In this document: positions 22,551-30,665 of the stretch, piece after piece
Position numbering within the stretch: position 1 is the stretch's first letter
Layout of the letters: every line of letters begins with the position of its first letter
NCBI GenBank assembly: GCA_024653325.1
Contig: JANLFX010000021.1
Coordinates: forward strand, 1-42,640
Reading direction: 5' to 3'
Length of the DNA stretch: 42,640 bases
From: Anaerolineae bacterium
GTDB taxonomy: Bacteria > Chloroflexota > Anaerolineae > JACIWR01
Notes under the pieces: generated by a model
Database searches by the model: none
The model's input: only the letters and a program-made list of their open reading frames with translations
What the model was told of the DNA's origin: nothing
Position numbers and translations under genes: made by a program

Positions 22551-23845
22551 CACTCATCCTCCTTAAAGCTCTGCGGCTCTACATAAGGCACTGTCTGAGG
22601 GCCGTCAGGCAAAACAGCGATAGTAGCATCGGGGTTATCGCGCCGCAAGCGAGCTACCGTCTCCTCAATGGAACGACAGGGAATCACCAGCGCACGGCGC
22701 AGTTCCTCATCCGTCAGCCCATCGGCGTAGACATGTACCCGGGCTTTGAGTTGAATCTGAGCCTGAATCTGTGCCTCCCATTGATCGTGACAGCGGAAGC
22801 CCGGAGCCATAACCGTGTCCAGCAGCTCCTGCACCGAATTGGCCTCCCACAGCAGACGCCGGTACTCGCCGTGAGAAGGTATGCCGTCCCAGCACTCGGC
22901 GGCAATGATAATGTCCCCGCCAGGACGTACAATTTGCGCCGCCGCCGACATACCCTTCACCGCCTGATACAGGTTCAGGTCCAGCGGGTAGCCGCTGTTG
23001 GAGGTGATGACAATATCGAAGGGATGCGGCACCGCTCGTCGCGCCGTGCGCCGCACGAAGTCGGCGCCGGCACGGTGGGCCGCCACCAAATCGCCGGCGA
23101 AGACGCCAGTGATCTGCCGCTCCTGGTTCAGAGTGACATTGAGGATAAAAGCCGGTGAGGTGCTCTGAGCCACGGCCAGCATTTCCTCCCAGATCGGGTT
23201 GCCTTCCATCATCGTCCAGGTGGCATTGGGATCAGCGATCATCGTCGCACCGTGGTTGTCCATGATGGCTTCGATGTCACTGATGCCGGGCAATACCGCT
23301 TTGGGCCCCCCGCTGAACCCGGCGAAGAAATGGGGTTCGATGAAGCCGGTGAGAATGCGCACCGCAGCCTCCAGGTAAACCCGATTGACCCGCACCAGCC
23401 GTCCGGCCCGGTTATGAGTGACTTCCACCAGGTTCTCGTCATCCCAGGCATTGTGCTGCACAATGCGATAACGGCTGACCAGCTCCCGCCCCAACATGCG
23501 CGCCAGCTCTTCCTCGGTCTGCGGCCGATGGGTGCCCAGGGCGTTGATAAGCACGATGCGCTCGTCGGGCACGCCAGCCAGGGCCAGCTCCCCAAGCAAA
23601 ACCGGCAGCACTCGATCGTTGGGCATGGGCCGGGTCAGGTCGCTGAAAACCACAGCCACCGTGTCCCTGGGCCCGACGATTTGGCGCAAGGGAGGCGCAC
23701 CCAGTGGCGAGCGCAGGGCCTCCACGATCGCCTTCTTCTCATCTGGCAAGCCGGGCACGAATTGAGGCTCAATCACGGTCACCAGTGCGTCGTCAGGCAG
23801 GTCAACCCACAACCCTTCGCGTCCGTAGGCCAATTTCAAGTGCAT
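22550..23845 (-). CDS. larA: nickel-pincer lactate racemase family protein (LarA)
   Basis: The 431-residue protein keeps all residues known from LarA: the FSDLTRP phosphate/acid segment, His106 in LGTHRPQTEEE, His172 in IEPHFFAG, Lys182 in GGPKAVLPG (the residue that carries the nickel pincer) and His198 in DNHGA; the last three have the same spacing as in characterised LarA. It interconverts enantiomers of a 2-hydroxy acid; LarA homologues differ in substrate, so lactate is only the best guess. The cofactor genes larB/C/E are not here. The start at 23845 follows AGGGGAAA; the frame is open further upstream but with no family similarity. Confidence 0.92.
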   Translation of the reverse strand: MHLKLAYGREGLWVDLPDDALVTVIEPQFVPGLPDEKKAIVEALRSPLGAPPLRQIVGPRDTVAVVFSDLTRPMPNDRVLPVLLGELALAGVPDERIVLINALGTHRPQTEEELARMLGRELVSRYRIVQHNAWDDENLVEVTHNRAGRLVRVNRVYLEAAVRILTGFIEPHFFAGFSGGPKAVLPGISDIEAIMDNHGATMIADPNATWTMMEGNPIWEEMLAVAQSTSPAFILNVTLNQERQITGVFAGDLVAAHRAGADFVRRTARRAVPHPFDIVITSNSGYPLDLNLYQAVKGMSAAAQIVRPGGDIIIAAECWDGIPSHGEYRRLLWEANSVQELLDTVMAPGFRCHDQWEAQIQAQIQLKARVHVYADGLTDEELRRALVIPCRSIEETVARLRRDNPDATIAVLPDGPQTVPYVEPQSFKEDE

Positions 23846-24078
23846 GGCTTTCCCCTTAGCAATATAGCCCGAATTTGCTATCCGAGCGCCATCAGCGGTT
23901 AATTTTGGAACCACACGAAGGACACTAAGGGCACAAAGCCTTTACCTTTGTGTCCTTTGGGGTACCAACTCCTCTCCCGAACCGGTGAGAGAGTGCGTCC
24001 CCGCCCCATCGCCCGGGGCGAGGACGCATCGCTTCCACGCTTAATTGTGGCGGACTGCCGGGGCTATCCCACGAAACC
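23846..24078. repeat. intergenic stretch with inverted repeat between FIST gene and larA
   Basis: No gene is seen. AAGGACAC (23918-23925) and GTGTCCTT (23950-23957) form the outer arms of a stem whose wording (ACGAAGGACACTAAGG...CTTTGTGTCC) is typical of short non-coding repeats in many uncultured bacteria. It may end transcription from the FIST gene, though no T-tract follows. Confidence 0.5.
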
Positions 24079-25257
24079 TCACTGTCCCAGCGCTATAGCC
24101 ACCAGCATCAAACCGCCCGCCCCGTTGGTCGTCCACTTGGCATATCCCTGCTCACCAAAGGTCAAATAGCCAATGAAGGGAATGTCGCCCAGGACAGCCT
24201 TGATGTCGGCATTCACCTGGGCCATTCTCTCCGGCCCCAGGGCCGCAGCCCGTCCGCCACAGTGGCCGATGATGACCGCGCCCGCCTTACCGCCCAGGTC
24301 ATCGAGGGCCATTTTCACCACTTCGCTGGCGCCGTGGGCTATCTCGTCCAGCGTGGCCTGCATCATGGTTACCGCCGTCCCCTCGGCCAGGTCACTGCCG
24401 ATGGCCATGGAGCCATCGTCGTTGCCGTTGACCGGATGGCGTATCCACCAGATGTCGCCGCTGACGTCGCGCATGCCCAATGGGAAGGGGATGGTCGCGC
24501 CCAGGAGAGCACCGCCCTTGAGTTCTTCTACCTTCATCCCGCGCCATTCAGCATAGACCTCCAGTGCTTTGCGGCCATCTATCTCCACCAGGGTACGCCG
24601 GTCTTTGACCTTGGTGATGATGCCATGATGCTCAGTTGGCTGGTAGTAGCCGGTGTAAGCCACGCCAAAAGGCAACTTCGAGTAGGCGACGCCGACCACC
24701 ACGCCATTGGTCATGATAGTCCCGTTAGCGAATTCCTTCCACGGCGCTTCGCCCATCTCGTTGGCCGCGCTGCCGCCGATCATCGGCACCCGGCCCACCA
24801 CATCCTCAATGCCGCGGATGAGCAATTCTTCGGCGCCCGGCGGCGCGATCATGAAGAAGAAGGACACGGGGTCGGACTCAGCCTTGCCCGCCTGGGCGAT
24901 GGCCTGGCGCACAGCTTTTTGCCCCGCTGCTCTGGGGTTATCGCCTATCTCACTGCCGCCAACGCCAAAAGTCATCTCCGGAGAGGCAAGGAGCATCACT
25001 CCGCCCACCCCGCCCTTCTTGTGCAGGAACCCGCCCGGGGTCAGAACGCCCATAAATGATGTGGAGCCCATGAGGGGCGTATCGCCCACGACTTCCCTGA
25101 CGCCTTTCAGGAACTGAGCTTCGTCGTAGTCCACGGTGCAGAAGGCAAGGGCGAAGCCCGCTTTGGCCTTCAGATCAGCCAGAGCCTTCTCGGCCGATTC
25201 CTTACCCGCCTGGTAAGCATCAGCCACCGTGCTCCAGAAAACACCCACTTTCAACAT
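24079..25257 (-). CDS. FIST-domain signal transduction protein
   Basis: The 392-residue protein has a FIST_N region (~1-220; LKVGVFWSTVADAYQAG, PLMGSTSFMGVLTPGGF, IGGSAANEM, GVVVGVAYSKLPF) and a FIST_C region (~230-390; AGAVIIGHCGGRAAALG, IPFIGYLTFGEQGYAK). FIST domains are thought to bind small ligands such as amino acids and are often joined to signalling modules, but here the domain pair stands alone. It lies between the AOR and larA genes in the same orientation, so it might sense or bind a substrate of this operon. The ATG follows GGGAGGAAG. Confidence 0.83.
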   Translation of the reverse strand: MLKVGVFWSTVADAYQAGKESAEKALADLKAKAGFALAFCTVDYDEAQFLKGVREVVGDTPLMGSTSFMGVLTPGGFLHKKGGVGGVMLLASPEMTFGVGGSEIGDNPRAAGQKAVRQAIAQAGKAESDPVSFFFMIAPPGAEELLIRGIEDVVGRVPMIGGSAANEMGEAPWKEFANGTIMTNGVVVGVAYSKLPFGVAYTGYYQPTEHHGIITKVKDRRTLVEIDGRKALEVYAEWRGMKVEELKGGALLGATIPFPLGMRDVSGDIWWIRHPVNGNDDGSMAIGSDLAEGTAVTMMQATLDEIAHGASEVVKMALDDLGGKAGAVIIGHCGGRAAALGPERMAQVNADIKAVLGDIPFIGYLTFGEQGYAKWTTNGAGGLMLVAIALGQ

Positions 25258-25290
25258 CGGTCTTCCTCCCTTTACTCACCGTCTGTTTTT

Positions 25291-25327
25291 CCAAGTGCGA
25301 CGCACTTTGGAAGTGCGTCGCACTTGG
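25291..25327. repeat. 11-7-11 palindrome, copy c
   Basis: A perfect 17-bp inverted repeat: arm GTGCGACGCAC (25295-25305), spacer TTTGGAA (25306-25312), arm GTGCGTCGCAC (25313-25323). It stands between the AOR stop and the FIST start, with no recombinase gene nearby. The arms equal those at the recombinase; the spacer differs. Confidence 0.9.
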
Positions 25328-25392
25328 CAAGGTGCGAAATCCAGGTCACCGTAAGAGGGGGGCTCCGAGATGTTTCGGAGGCCTTCGCTCCC

Positions 25393-27261
25393 CTATTTGT
25401 GCAAATCCTCGATCAGAAATTCCATCCCCAGCCTCTGGAGAGTCTCCCTGGTGGGCACGGTCGTGGTGGTATCCCATCCCAGAACCTCAAGGAATTCCTT
25501 GTTCAGGTTCCGGTAATCCACAGTGACCCCTTTGACGTTACCCACGGTCAGGGGTGGTTCGCCGACCATCCGGCCGGGCACGTTGCGCTTCAGCGGATTG
25601 ATCCCCTCGCGCAGGTTGAAGGCATGGCGCATGGTGTATATCCGCGTGCCTGTTTTGAAAACTTCCTCCATATCGAAATCCCAACCGGTGACGGCCGTGA
25701 GCTGCTCGGGGATGGCCTGAACAGGATAGCTCAGATAACCGAACATGCACAGACCCGCCGCCTGGCATACTTCCATAGTAGTCACCATCTTCCAATGGTT
25801 CCGCGCGTGCCCGGTATACACGTATTTGTCTACTTCGTCCAGCTCCAGGCCGGGTGGTGGCAGTAGCTCTCCGCCCTGGGTATGTCGGGCCGGGGTGGCG
25901 GTGATGGTGTAGGTGGTCGCCAGGCCAGGGATGAACCGTGGGTCGTGGGCCGGCACCTCCTCGCCATCCACGTGCACGGCGTACTCGGTGCCGATGTAAC
26001 CCAATTTCTTCCAGGCCACCCGCACGCCATCGGCCAGCACATCGCCAAAGCCCTCTCGCCGGCCGATCTTCTCGGTCAAGGCCACAATGGCCTCGGCGTT
26101 GCCCCAGGTCATCTCCAGGCCATCGGTGTCCTCTTTGGTGAGCAGGCCGTTTTCGTAGCACTCGATGACGTAGCCGACGATCGCCCCCAACGAGATAGTG
26201 TCCAGGCCCAGGTTATTGCAGATTTCGTTGAGCTTGACGATGGAGGGCAGGTCGTCGTTCAGGAGGTTAGTGCCGAACATGCAGAGGGTCTCGTACTCCG
26301 GCTTGTGCCCGATGCCGTCGTTCAATTCCAGGGCGAACTTGCCGCCGGTTTGCCTTACCTTGCCACCGCAGGCGATGGGGCAATTCCAGCAAGCGTAGGC
26401 TTTGTAGCCCTCCAGGCCGATAACCGTGTCATCGCTGATTCTCCTGGCCCGTTCGGAGGGGAAATCAACCGTGCCCGCGCCGCCCCAGTTCTTGACCGGG
26501 GAGTCTCCGCTCAGAGCGCTGTCGTGAGTGATACCACAAGTGCCCCATTTGTGGAGGGTATCGAAGAAACCAGTGGCCTCTTTGAGATATTTCTTCCGCA
26601 GCTCTTTGATCCCTTTCTCATCGTACATGGGAACCGGCAGTTTGCCCTTGACCACCACCGCTTTGAGCCGCTTGGAACCCATCACCGCGCCCAGGCCCGA
26701 ACGCCCCGCCGCCCGCTCTTTGTCGTTCATGATGCAGGCGGTCAAAGACAGCATTTCTCCTGCCGGACCGATGGAAGCTATCTCCACATCTTTGCCATGG
26801 CGCCCTTTGAGGGTGTCCTCCACAGCCGTCACGCCCAACCCCCACAGGTCACTGGCGTCCAGCAGTTCAGCTTTGCCCTCGTTGATGAAGAGATACACCG
26901 GTTTATGGGCCACGCCGCTGAACAAGACGCCGTCGAAACCGGCAAATTTGAGATGGGGGCCAAAATATCCGCCGCAGTTGGCATCACCCCACCCACCGGA
27001 GGTTTTGGGCGACTTGGCCACGACCACGAAGCGCGAGCCGATTATCGCCGGAGTACCTGTCAGCGGACCGGTCAGGAAACCCAGGATGTTGTTGGTGCCC
27101 AGGGGGTTAGCACCGGCAGGGATACGTTCATAAAGGAGCCGCGCTCCTAAACCGTAGCCCCCAATGTAGTCCCGACAGAGCTTTTCATCCAAAGGCTCAA
27201 TCTCGATCTTGCCAGTACTGAGATTGACGTTGAGGAGCTTACCCATGTAACCGCGAGCCAT
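25393..27261 (-). CDS. aor: tungsten-dependent aldehyde:ferredoxin oxidoreductase
   Basis: The 622-residue protein is full length for the AOR family (~605-620). It opens MGKLLNVNLSTGKIE and has the pterin-binding GPLTGTPAIIGSRFVVVAKSP and GDANCGGYFGPHLKFAG segments. The [4Fe-4S] ligands are Cys291, Cys294, Cys298 and Cys327, and AAGRSGLGAVMGSKRLKAVVV is family-typical. It oxidises aldehydes to acids, or reduces acids, with ferredoxin. Its electrons could serve FwdB or the Isf protein. Substrate class (formaldehyde, sugar or amino-acid-derived aldehydes) cannot be told. Start at 27261 behind AAGGAGGG. The cofactor riboswitch at 28.5 kb and the MoaD-like neighbour fit a pterin enzyme. Confidence 0.95.
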   Translation of the reverse strand: MARGYMGKLLNVNLSTGKIEIEPLDEKLCRDYIGGYGLGARLLYERIPAGANPLGTNNILGFLTGPLTGTPAIIGSRFVVVAKSPKTSGGWGDANCGGYFGPHLKFAGFDGVLFSGVAHKPVYLFINEGKAELLDASDLWGLGVTAVEDTLKGRHGKDVEIASIGPAGEMLSLTACIMNDKERAAGRSGLGAVMGSKRLKAVVVKGKLPVPMYDEKGIKELRKKYLKEATGFFDTLHKWGTCGITHDSALSGDSPVKNWGGAGTVDFPSERARRISDDTVIGLEGYKAYACWNCPIACGGKVRQTGGKFALELNDGIGHKPEYETLCMFGTNLLNDDLPSIVKLNEICNNLGLDTISLGAIVGYVIECYENGLLTKEDTDGLEMTWGNAEAIVALTEKIGRREGFGDVLADGVRVAWKKLGYIGTEYAVHVDGEEVPAHDPRFIPGLATTYTITATPARHTQGGELLPPPGLELDEVDKYVYTGHARNHWKMVTTMEVCQAAGLCMFGYLSYPVQAIPEQLTAVTGWDFDMEEVFKTGTRIYTMRHAFNLREGINPLKRNVPGRMVGEPPLTVGNVKGVTVDYRNLNKEFLEVLGWDTTTTVPTRETLQRLGMEFLIEDLHK

Positions 27262-27360
27262 TTTGTCCCTCCTTAATCTTGTCTTGAAAGAACTCATCGC
27301 AATGGTCTGGCCACTCCTGGTGTCACTCTCATTATCACCCCCCTTCCATACCAGAAAAGC

Positions 27361-27624
27361 CTATCCCCCAGCAATAAGTGGTATGACGTACACCTCATCG
27401 CCATCGCTTAGCCCCGTTTCCAGGCCCTGCCGATAGCGTATGTTCTCACCGTTAACGAAAATGGTAAGGGAGCGACGAAGCTGGCCATCCTGATCGCACC
27501 AACGCTCATATATCTCCGGGCGCACATCTTTTATGGCCTGCAAAGCCTGGCCCACGTCCACAGTTCCACCCTCGGGGAACTCAATCCACAGCTTTTCACG
27601 GCCATAGGCCAGTTGAATGCGCAT
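27361..27624 (-). CDS. MoaD/ThiS-family sulfur carrier (AOR-associated)
   Basis: The 87-residue protein has the ubiquitin-like pattern of MoaD: an FPEGGTVDV turn, SLTIFVNGENIRYRQGLETGL, SDGDEVYVIPLIAGG and the obligatory C-terminal Gly-Gly. MoaD proteins carry sulfur to build the dithiolene of molybdo/tungstopterin; copies beside AOR genes are common. The N-terminus (IQLAYGREKLWIEFPE) resembles the start of LarA encoded 4 kb downstream. The start at 27624 follows GGGAGGGG; a longer frame overlaps the SDR gene. Confidence 0.88.
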   Translation of the reverse strand: MRIQLAYGREKLWIEFPEGGTVDVGQALQAIKDVRPEIYERWCDQDGQLRRSLTIFVNGENIRYRQGLETGLSDGDEVYVIPLIAGG

Positions 27625-27649
27625 ACGCCCCTCCCTGTACGTTATTCTC

Positions 27650-28417
27650 CTACCAGGCCAACCAGCCGCCGTCCACAGGTACAATAGTCCCGTGCATGTA
27701 ATCTGAGGCCGCCGAGGCCAGGAACACCACCACTCCTTTCAAATCGGCGGGTTCCCCCCATCGCCCTGCCGGGATACGAGCCGAGATAGATTCGTTACGC
27801 TGGGGGTCATCTCGCAGGGGGGCGGTGAGATCGGTATGCATGTACCCTGGGGCAATAGCGTTCACGTTAATGCCCAACCTGGCCCACTCATTGGCCATGG
27901 CCCGCGTGAGTCCGGCGACGGCACTCTTGGCCGCCGTGTATGCCGGAATGAACAAACCACCTTGAAAAGAAAGCACGGAAGCGACGTGGATAATTTTGCC
28001 ACGCCCTTGCCGGGCCATTATCCGTGCCGCCGCTTGGGAGAGGAAAAAGAGGGCCTTCAGGTCAACCTGGAGCACATCGTCCCAATCCCGCTCATTAAAT
28101 TCCATCACGGGCGCGCGCCTGGTGATCCCGGCGTTGTTCACCAGGATGTCCAGCGAACCCATCTCGCGGACCACGTGATTCACAACTTCGTCTAACTGAG
28201 CCACAGTCGCCTGCAACAGATCGCACTGCACCGGCAGGAACCTCCTGCCCAACGCTTCCACCTGGGTCCGCGTTTCCTCATAATGAGCCCGATACAGGCC
28301 AGCGATATGCGCACCGGCTTCCGCCAACCCCAGCGCCATTGCCTGCCCTAACCCGCTCCCTACCCCAGTGACCAGGGCAACCTTTTGATCGAGCCGGAAT
28401 AAATCCAGAACACCCAT
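27650..28417 (-). CDS. short-chain dehydrogenase/reductase (SDR)
   Basis: The 255-residue classical SDR has the NAD(P) loop TGVGSGLGQAMALG (~15-28), NNAGITRRAPV, and the catalytic Tyr-x3-Lys in YTAAKSAVAGL (~152-156) preceded by the active Ser region SVLSFQGG. The end, GRWGEPADLKGVVVFLAS...VDGGW, resembles gluconate 5-dehydrogenase/KduD-type sugar-acid or polyol dehydrogenases. As first gene after the riboswitch it may make the aldehyde or oxo acid used by the AOR. The ATG at 28417 has only a weak ribosome site; a TTG at 28426 is in frame. Confidence 0.88.
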   Translation of the reverse strand: MGVLDLFRLDQKVALVTGVGSGLGQAMALGLAEAGAHIAGLYRAHYEETRTQVEALGRRFLPVQCDLLQATVAQLDEVVNHVVREMGSLDILVNNAGITRRAPVMEFNERDWDDVLQVDLKALFFLSQAAARIMARQGRGKIIHVASVLSFQGGLFIPAYTAAKSAVAGLTRAMANEWARLGINVNAIAPGYMHTDLTAPLRDDPQRNESISARIPAGRWGEPADLKGVVVFLASAASDYMHGTIVPVDGGWLAW

Positions 28418-28485
28418 TTCGTCCAACCCAATTAAACGACCACGTCAGAGTTTGCTGAGGACAGTTCTCATGTGAGCTTGAACAT

Positions 28486-28515
28486 AAAAAGAGACCGCCA
28501 CATTGCGACGGTCTC
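28486..28515 (-). terminator. intrinsic terminator, expression platform of the cofactor riboswitch
   Basis: On the minus strand GAGACCGTCGC pairs with GTGGCGGTCTC (with G-U pairs) around a short loop and is followed by TTTTT. The 5' arm shares GAGACC with the 3' strand of riboswitch helix P1, so terminator and folded aptamer exclude each other. Confidence 0.8.
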
Positions 28516-28610
28516 CTTTCCACACTGGGAGGCGTAGCAGTTTCCCACTACACCCTATCGGCTATGGTGCCTGAGGCCGGGCCAGGTAGCAGCCATAACT
28601 CGGAGACCAC
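28510..28610 (-). promoter_or_regulatory. Moco/tungsten-cofactor riboswitch (MOCO RNA motif)
   Basis: Read on the minus strand, GGTCTCCGAG begins the element and GGAAAGGAGACC ends it, giving a 7-bp P1. Between them are CCTGGCCCGGCC, GGTGTAG...CTACGCCTCCC and the GCCTCCC-x6-GGAAAGG block also seen in the E. coli moaA leader. P1's 3' strand is also the 5' arm of the following terminator. Ligand binding should hold P1 closed, prevent termination and switch on the SDR-MoaD-AOR genes, suiting a leader of cofactor-using enzymes. It is shorter than the E. coli form, and compact variants have been linked to the tungsten cofactor; that part is inference. Confidence 0.82.
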
Positions 28611-28621
28611 ATTTTACAGTT

Positions 28622-28656
28622 AGCGGGGATCGGGGAAAATCCCCACGATCCCCGCT
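28622..28656 (-). terminator. hairpin after the DUF2193 gene
   Basis: AGCGGGGATCG (28622-28632) pairs with CGATCCCCGCT (28646-28656), with an inner GGGG/CCCC extension, 40 bases after the DUF2193 stop and before the riboswitch. There is no clear T-tract on the minus strand, so termination may be weak. Confidence 0.55.
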
Positions 28657-28696
28657 TTCATCAGCCACAGCCAGGATGCACTGGCAAACGCGTGGA

Positions 28697-30229
28697 CTAG
28701 ACGGCCACAGCCCACTCGCAGTAGCCCTGGTCTCCCTTGTCGAAGCCCTTCACGTACGGCACGTTGCGCTTGATCAGGGTGGTGGCGGCACAGTGCTTGC
28801 AGGCCCGCACCGGCGCACCCGGAGTCTTGGGGTCGAGAGCGACGATGTTGGTCATCAACGTGGCCGTGGTGCACTCGGGAGTCAGATAGCAGGGGAAGTC
28901 GGCCAGGCTCATCAGGGCCGCGAAGCGCTGGGTAATGGCACAAGCCGGGTAGGTGTAGCGCTGCGGGTTCATGACGACCTCGTGCTTGTCAATGGGGCTG
29001 AGGTCTACCTTGATGCCCTTGATCTTCGCACCAGCACCAATCGGCTTGATGTCCAGGATCTGCTCGCCACGGAGCAGCACATCCATGAAGTCCACGTTGT
29101 GCAGCTCGTCCGCCTCGCCGCGCTTCGGGTTCATGGCCGCGTAGTTGTGGAAGCGCTTGACCAGCAGGTCAATGACCATGGGCACGGTGAAGGAATCCAG
29201 CCACAGGATGTAGACCGTCGCACAGGCTGGTGCACCGGTGGCCACCGCCAGCACATCGTAGGGGTTCTTGTAGGCATCCTGCTCCAGACCGCGGTACAGA
29301 GTGTTCTCGAAGACGCCCATCACGGCTTCGTAGATGCCGAAGACCATGTCGTCCTTGAACATGTTGTACGCCGACTGAGCAATGTGGTGGCCGATGTCAC
29401 CCACGCAGTAGGCCGGCACCGCGGTGATGTTGGCCATGTGCACGCCCGCCTTCAGCGCCGCCTCGATGTATGGCTTCATCTTCTCCTTGTACTGGGCCAT
29501 GTACTTGCGCACATCGAAGGAAGTGTGGCCACCATGCCCGCCCAGGTTATGGGTGTCCATCAGTTGGGCCTGGGCGTTCACCGGCTCGCGGTAAACGAAC
29601 TGGAGCATCTCCACTTCGGCCTGTTCTGCCTCAGCCAGGGTCTTGCCCGCCTCCACTGCGGCCCGGAAGGCGCCACCCAGACCGTAGGAGGTGTTCATGC
29701 CCCAGGACTTGCAGGCCAGGATGGTCTTCTTGTGATCGGCGGGGATGTCCAGCGTCCGCAGGATGCGGTTGACCACATTCGGTACCGAGCCAACGGACAT
29801 AGCGAAGTCCACCACGCAGGTCGGGCCGTACATGCCACCGTAGCGGCGCGCCGCCTCACGCCCGATGAGGGCTTTATGTGCGGCAATGGCGTCAATGAAC
29901 TTCCACATGGACTTCTTGAACTCTGGATCCAGATCGTAGAGGATCTCCAGGATGGGTGGGGTCTGATAGTGCTCGACGAAGGGGTCATCCTCAGGGCGGA
30001 TGTAATCCGTCAGGCCGAGCAGGATGTTGTAATGGGCGTTCACTGACTGCACATGAAGGTCAATGACCTCTTTCGACTGCCCGTCGCCCGGTTCCATCTT
30101 GTTGACGGCATCCACGTAGGGCTTGCAATCAGTGAGTTTAAACTGCCCCCCGCGCTTCTCCTTGATTACACCGTAAACCGATTTGGTTGCCCCTACGGCC
30201 TCATCAATCATTTTCTTGTACACTGCCAT
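28697..30229 (-). CDS. DUF2193-family protein (family known from methanogenic archaea)
   Basis: The 510-residue protein matches my memory of DUF2193 along its length: a KMIDEAV...IKEKRG start, DAVNKME..GQSKEVIDLHVQSVNAHY, RPEDDPFVEHYQTPPILEILY, REAARRYGGMYGPTCVVDFA, KSWGMNTSYGLG, PAYCVGDIGHHIAQS, LLVKRFHNYAAMNP, and a C-terminal Cys477-x2-Cys480 with a final YCEW. The activity is unknown to me. It was compared with methylamine methyltransferase MtmB (no in-frame amber codon, no shared motifs) and rejected. Its own promoter and structured leader, and a stem-loop after it, make it a single-gene unit. The ATG at 30229 follows AAGGAGGG. Confidence 0.72.
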   Translation of the reverse strand: MAVYKKMIDEAVGATKSVYGVIKEKRGGQFKLTDCKPYVDAVNKMEPGDGQSKEVIDLHVQSVNAHYNILLGLTDYIRPEDDPFVEHYQTPPILEILYDLDPEFKKSMWKFIDAIAAHKALIGREAARRYGGMYGPTCVVDFAMSVGSVPNVVNRILRTLDIPADHKKTILACKSWGMNTSYGLGGAFRAAVEAGKTLAEAEQAEVEMLQFVYREPVNAQAQLMDTHNLGGHGGHTSFDVRKYMAQYKEKMKPYIEAALKAGVHMANITAVPAYCVGDIGHHIAQSAYNMFKDDMVFGIYEAVMGVFENTLYRGLEQDAYKNPYDVLAVATGAPACATVYILWLDSFTVPMVIDLLVKRFHNYAAMNPKRGEADELHNVDFMDVLLRGEQILDIKPIGAGAKIKGIKVDLSPIDKHEVVMNPQRYTYPACAITQRFAALMSLADFPCYLTPECTTATLMTNIVALDPKTPGAPVRACKHCAATTLIKRNVPYVKGFDKGDQGYCEWAVAV

Positions 30230-30615
30230 TGCTGTTTCCCTCCTTGGAATCTAATCTAACCTCGATTACTAAACTCCAGACAGGCTAATTCACGACGCAA
30301 TTTTTCCCCGTTCTCACCCCCTTTTCAGTCAGAATACCGAAGACATACCCACGGCCCTCAACCACTACCAGCCTCACTAAGTACAATCCGCTATCATGAG
30401 ACAATAGGGCTCGAACCTGCGTGGTCTCAGTATAGACCAGAGAGAACCACCGTGTGGGAATTACTCAATCCAACGAGCAAGTCAGCCTACGAGCGGGTCA
30501 CTTGCCGAGAGCATTTGAAGCTTGAGCAAGAAATCACTTGGCAGAACAGAGATAAGGGGTTCGAGGATTTTCGCGCGAAGTGACTCCCCCCGCTTCGATG
30601 CGAAATAGCCCTTGT
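30230..30615. other. long untranslated leader of the DUF2193 gene, no gene seen
   Basis: Between the leader terminator and the DUF2193 start are 386 bases without a convincing gene. A 58-codon open frame on the minus strand ends at a TAG (30287-30285) but has no ATG/GTG start and no recognised similarity; it could be a remnant. If transcription starts at the promoter near 30.77 kb, this stretch is a 5' untranslated region and may hold further regulatory structure. Confidence 0.4.
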
Positions 30616-30665
30616 AAATAAACAGCCGAACCCCAAAAAATTGAGATTTTTCGGCAGCTCGGCTG
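30616..30665 (-). terminator. terminator-like stem in the DUF2193 leader
   Basis: On the minus strand CAGCCGA (30665-30659) pairs with TCGGCTG (30629-30623); inside, CCGAAAAAT pairs with ATTTTTTGG. TTTATTT follows at 30622-30616. The outer 5' arm overlaps the last helices of the structured element just upstream, giving a plausible on/off switch. Confidence 0.6.

Noticed and set aside
28697-30229. Monomethylamine methyltransferase (MtmB) with pyrrolysine
   Set aside because: The reading frame has no internal amber codon, no tRNA-Pyl or pyl genes are present, and the sequence wording fits DUF2193 instead.
30285-30461. 58-codon open frame in the DUF2193 leader, possibly a transposase remnant
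   Set aside because: No start codon in a sensible place, no ribosome site and no family I can recognise; kept only as a note in the leader entry.
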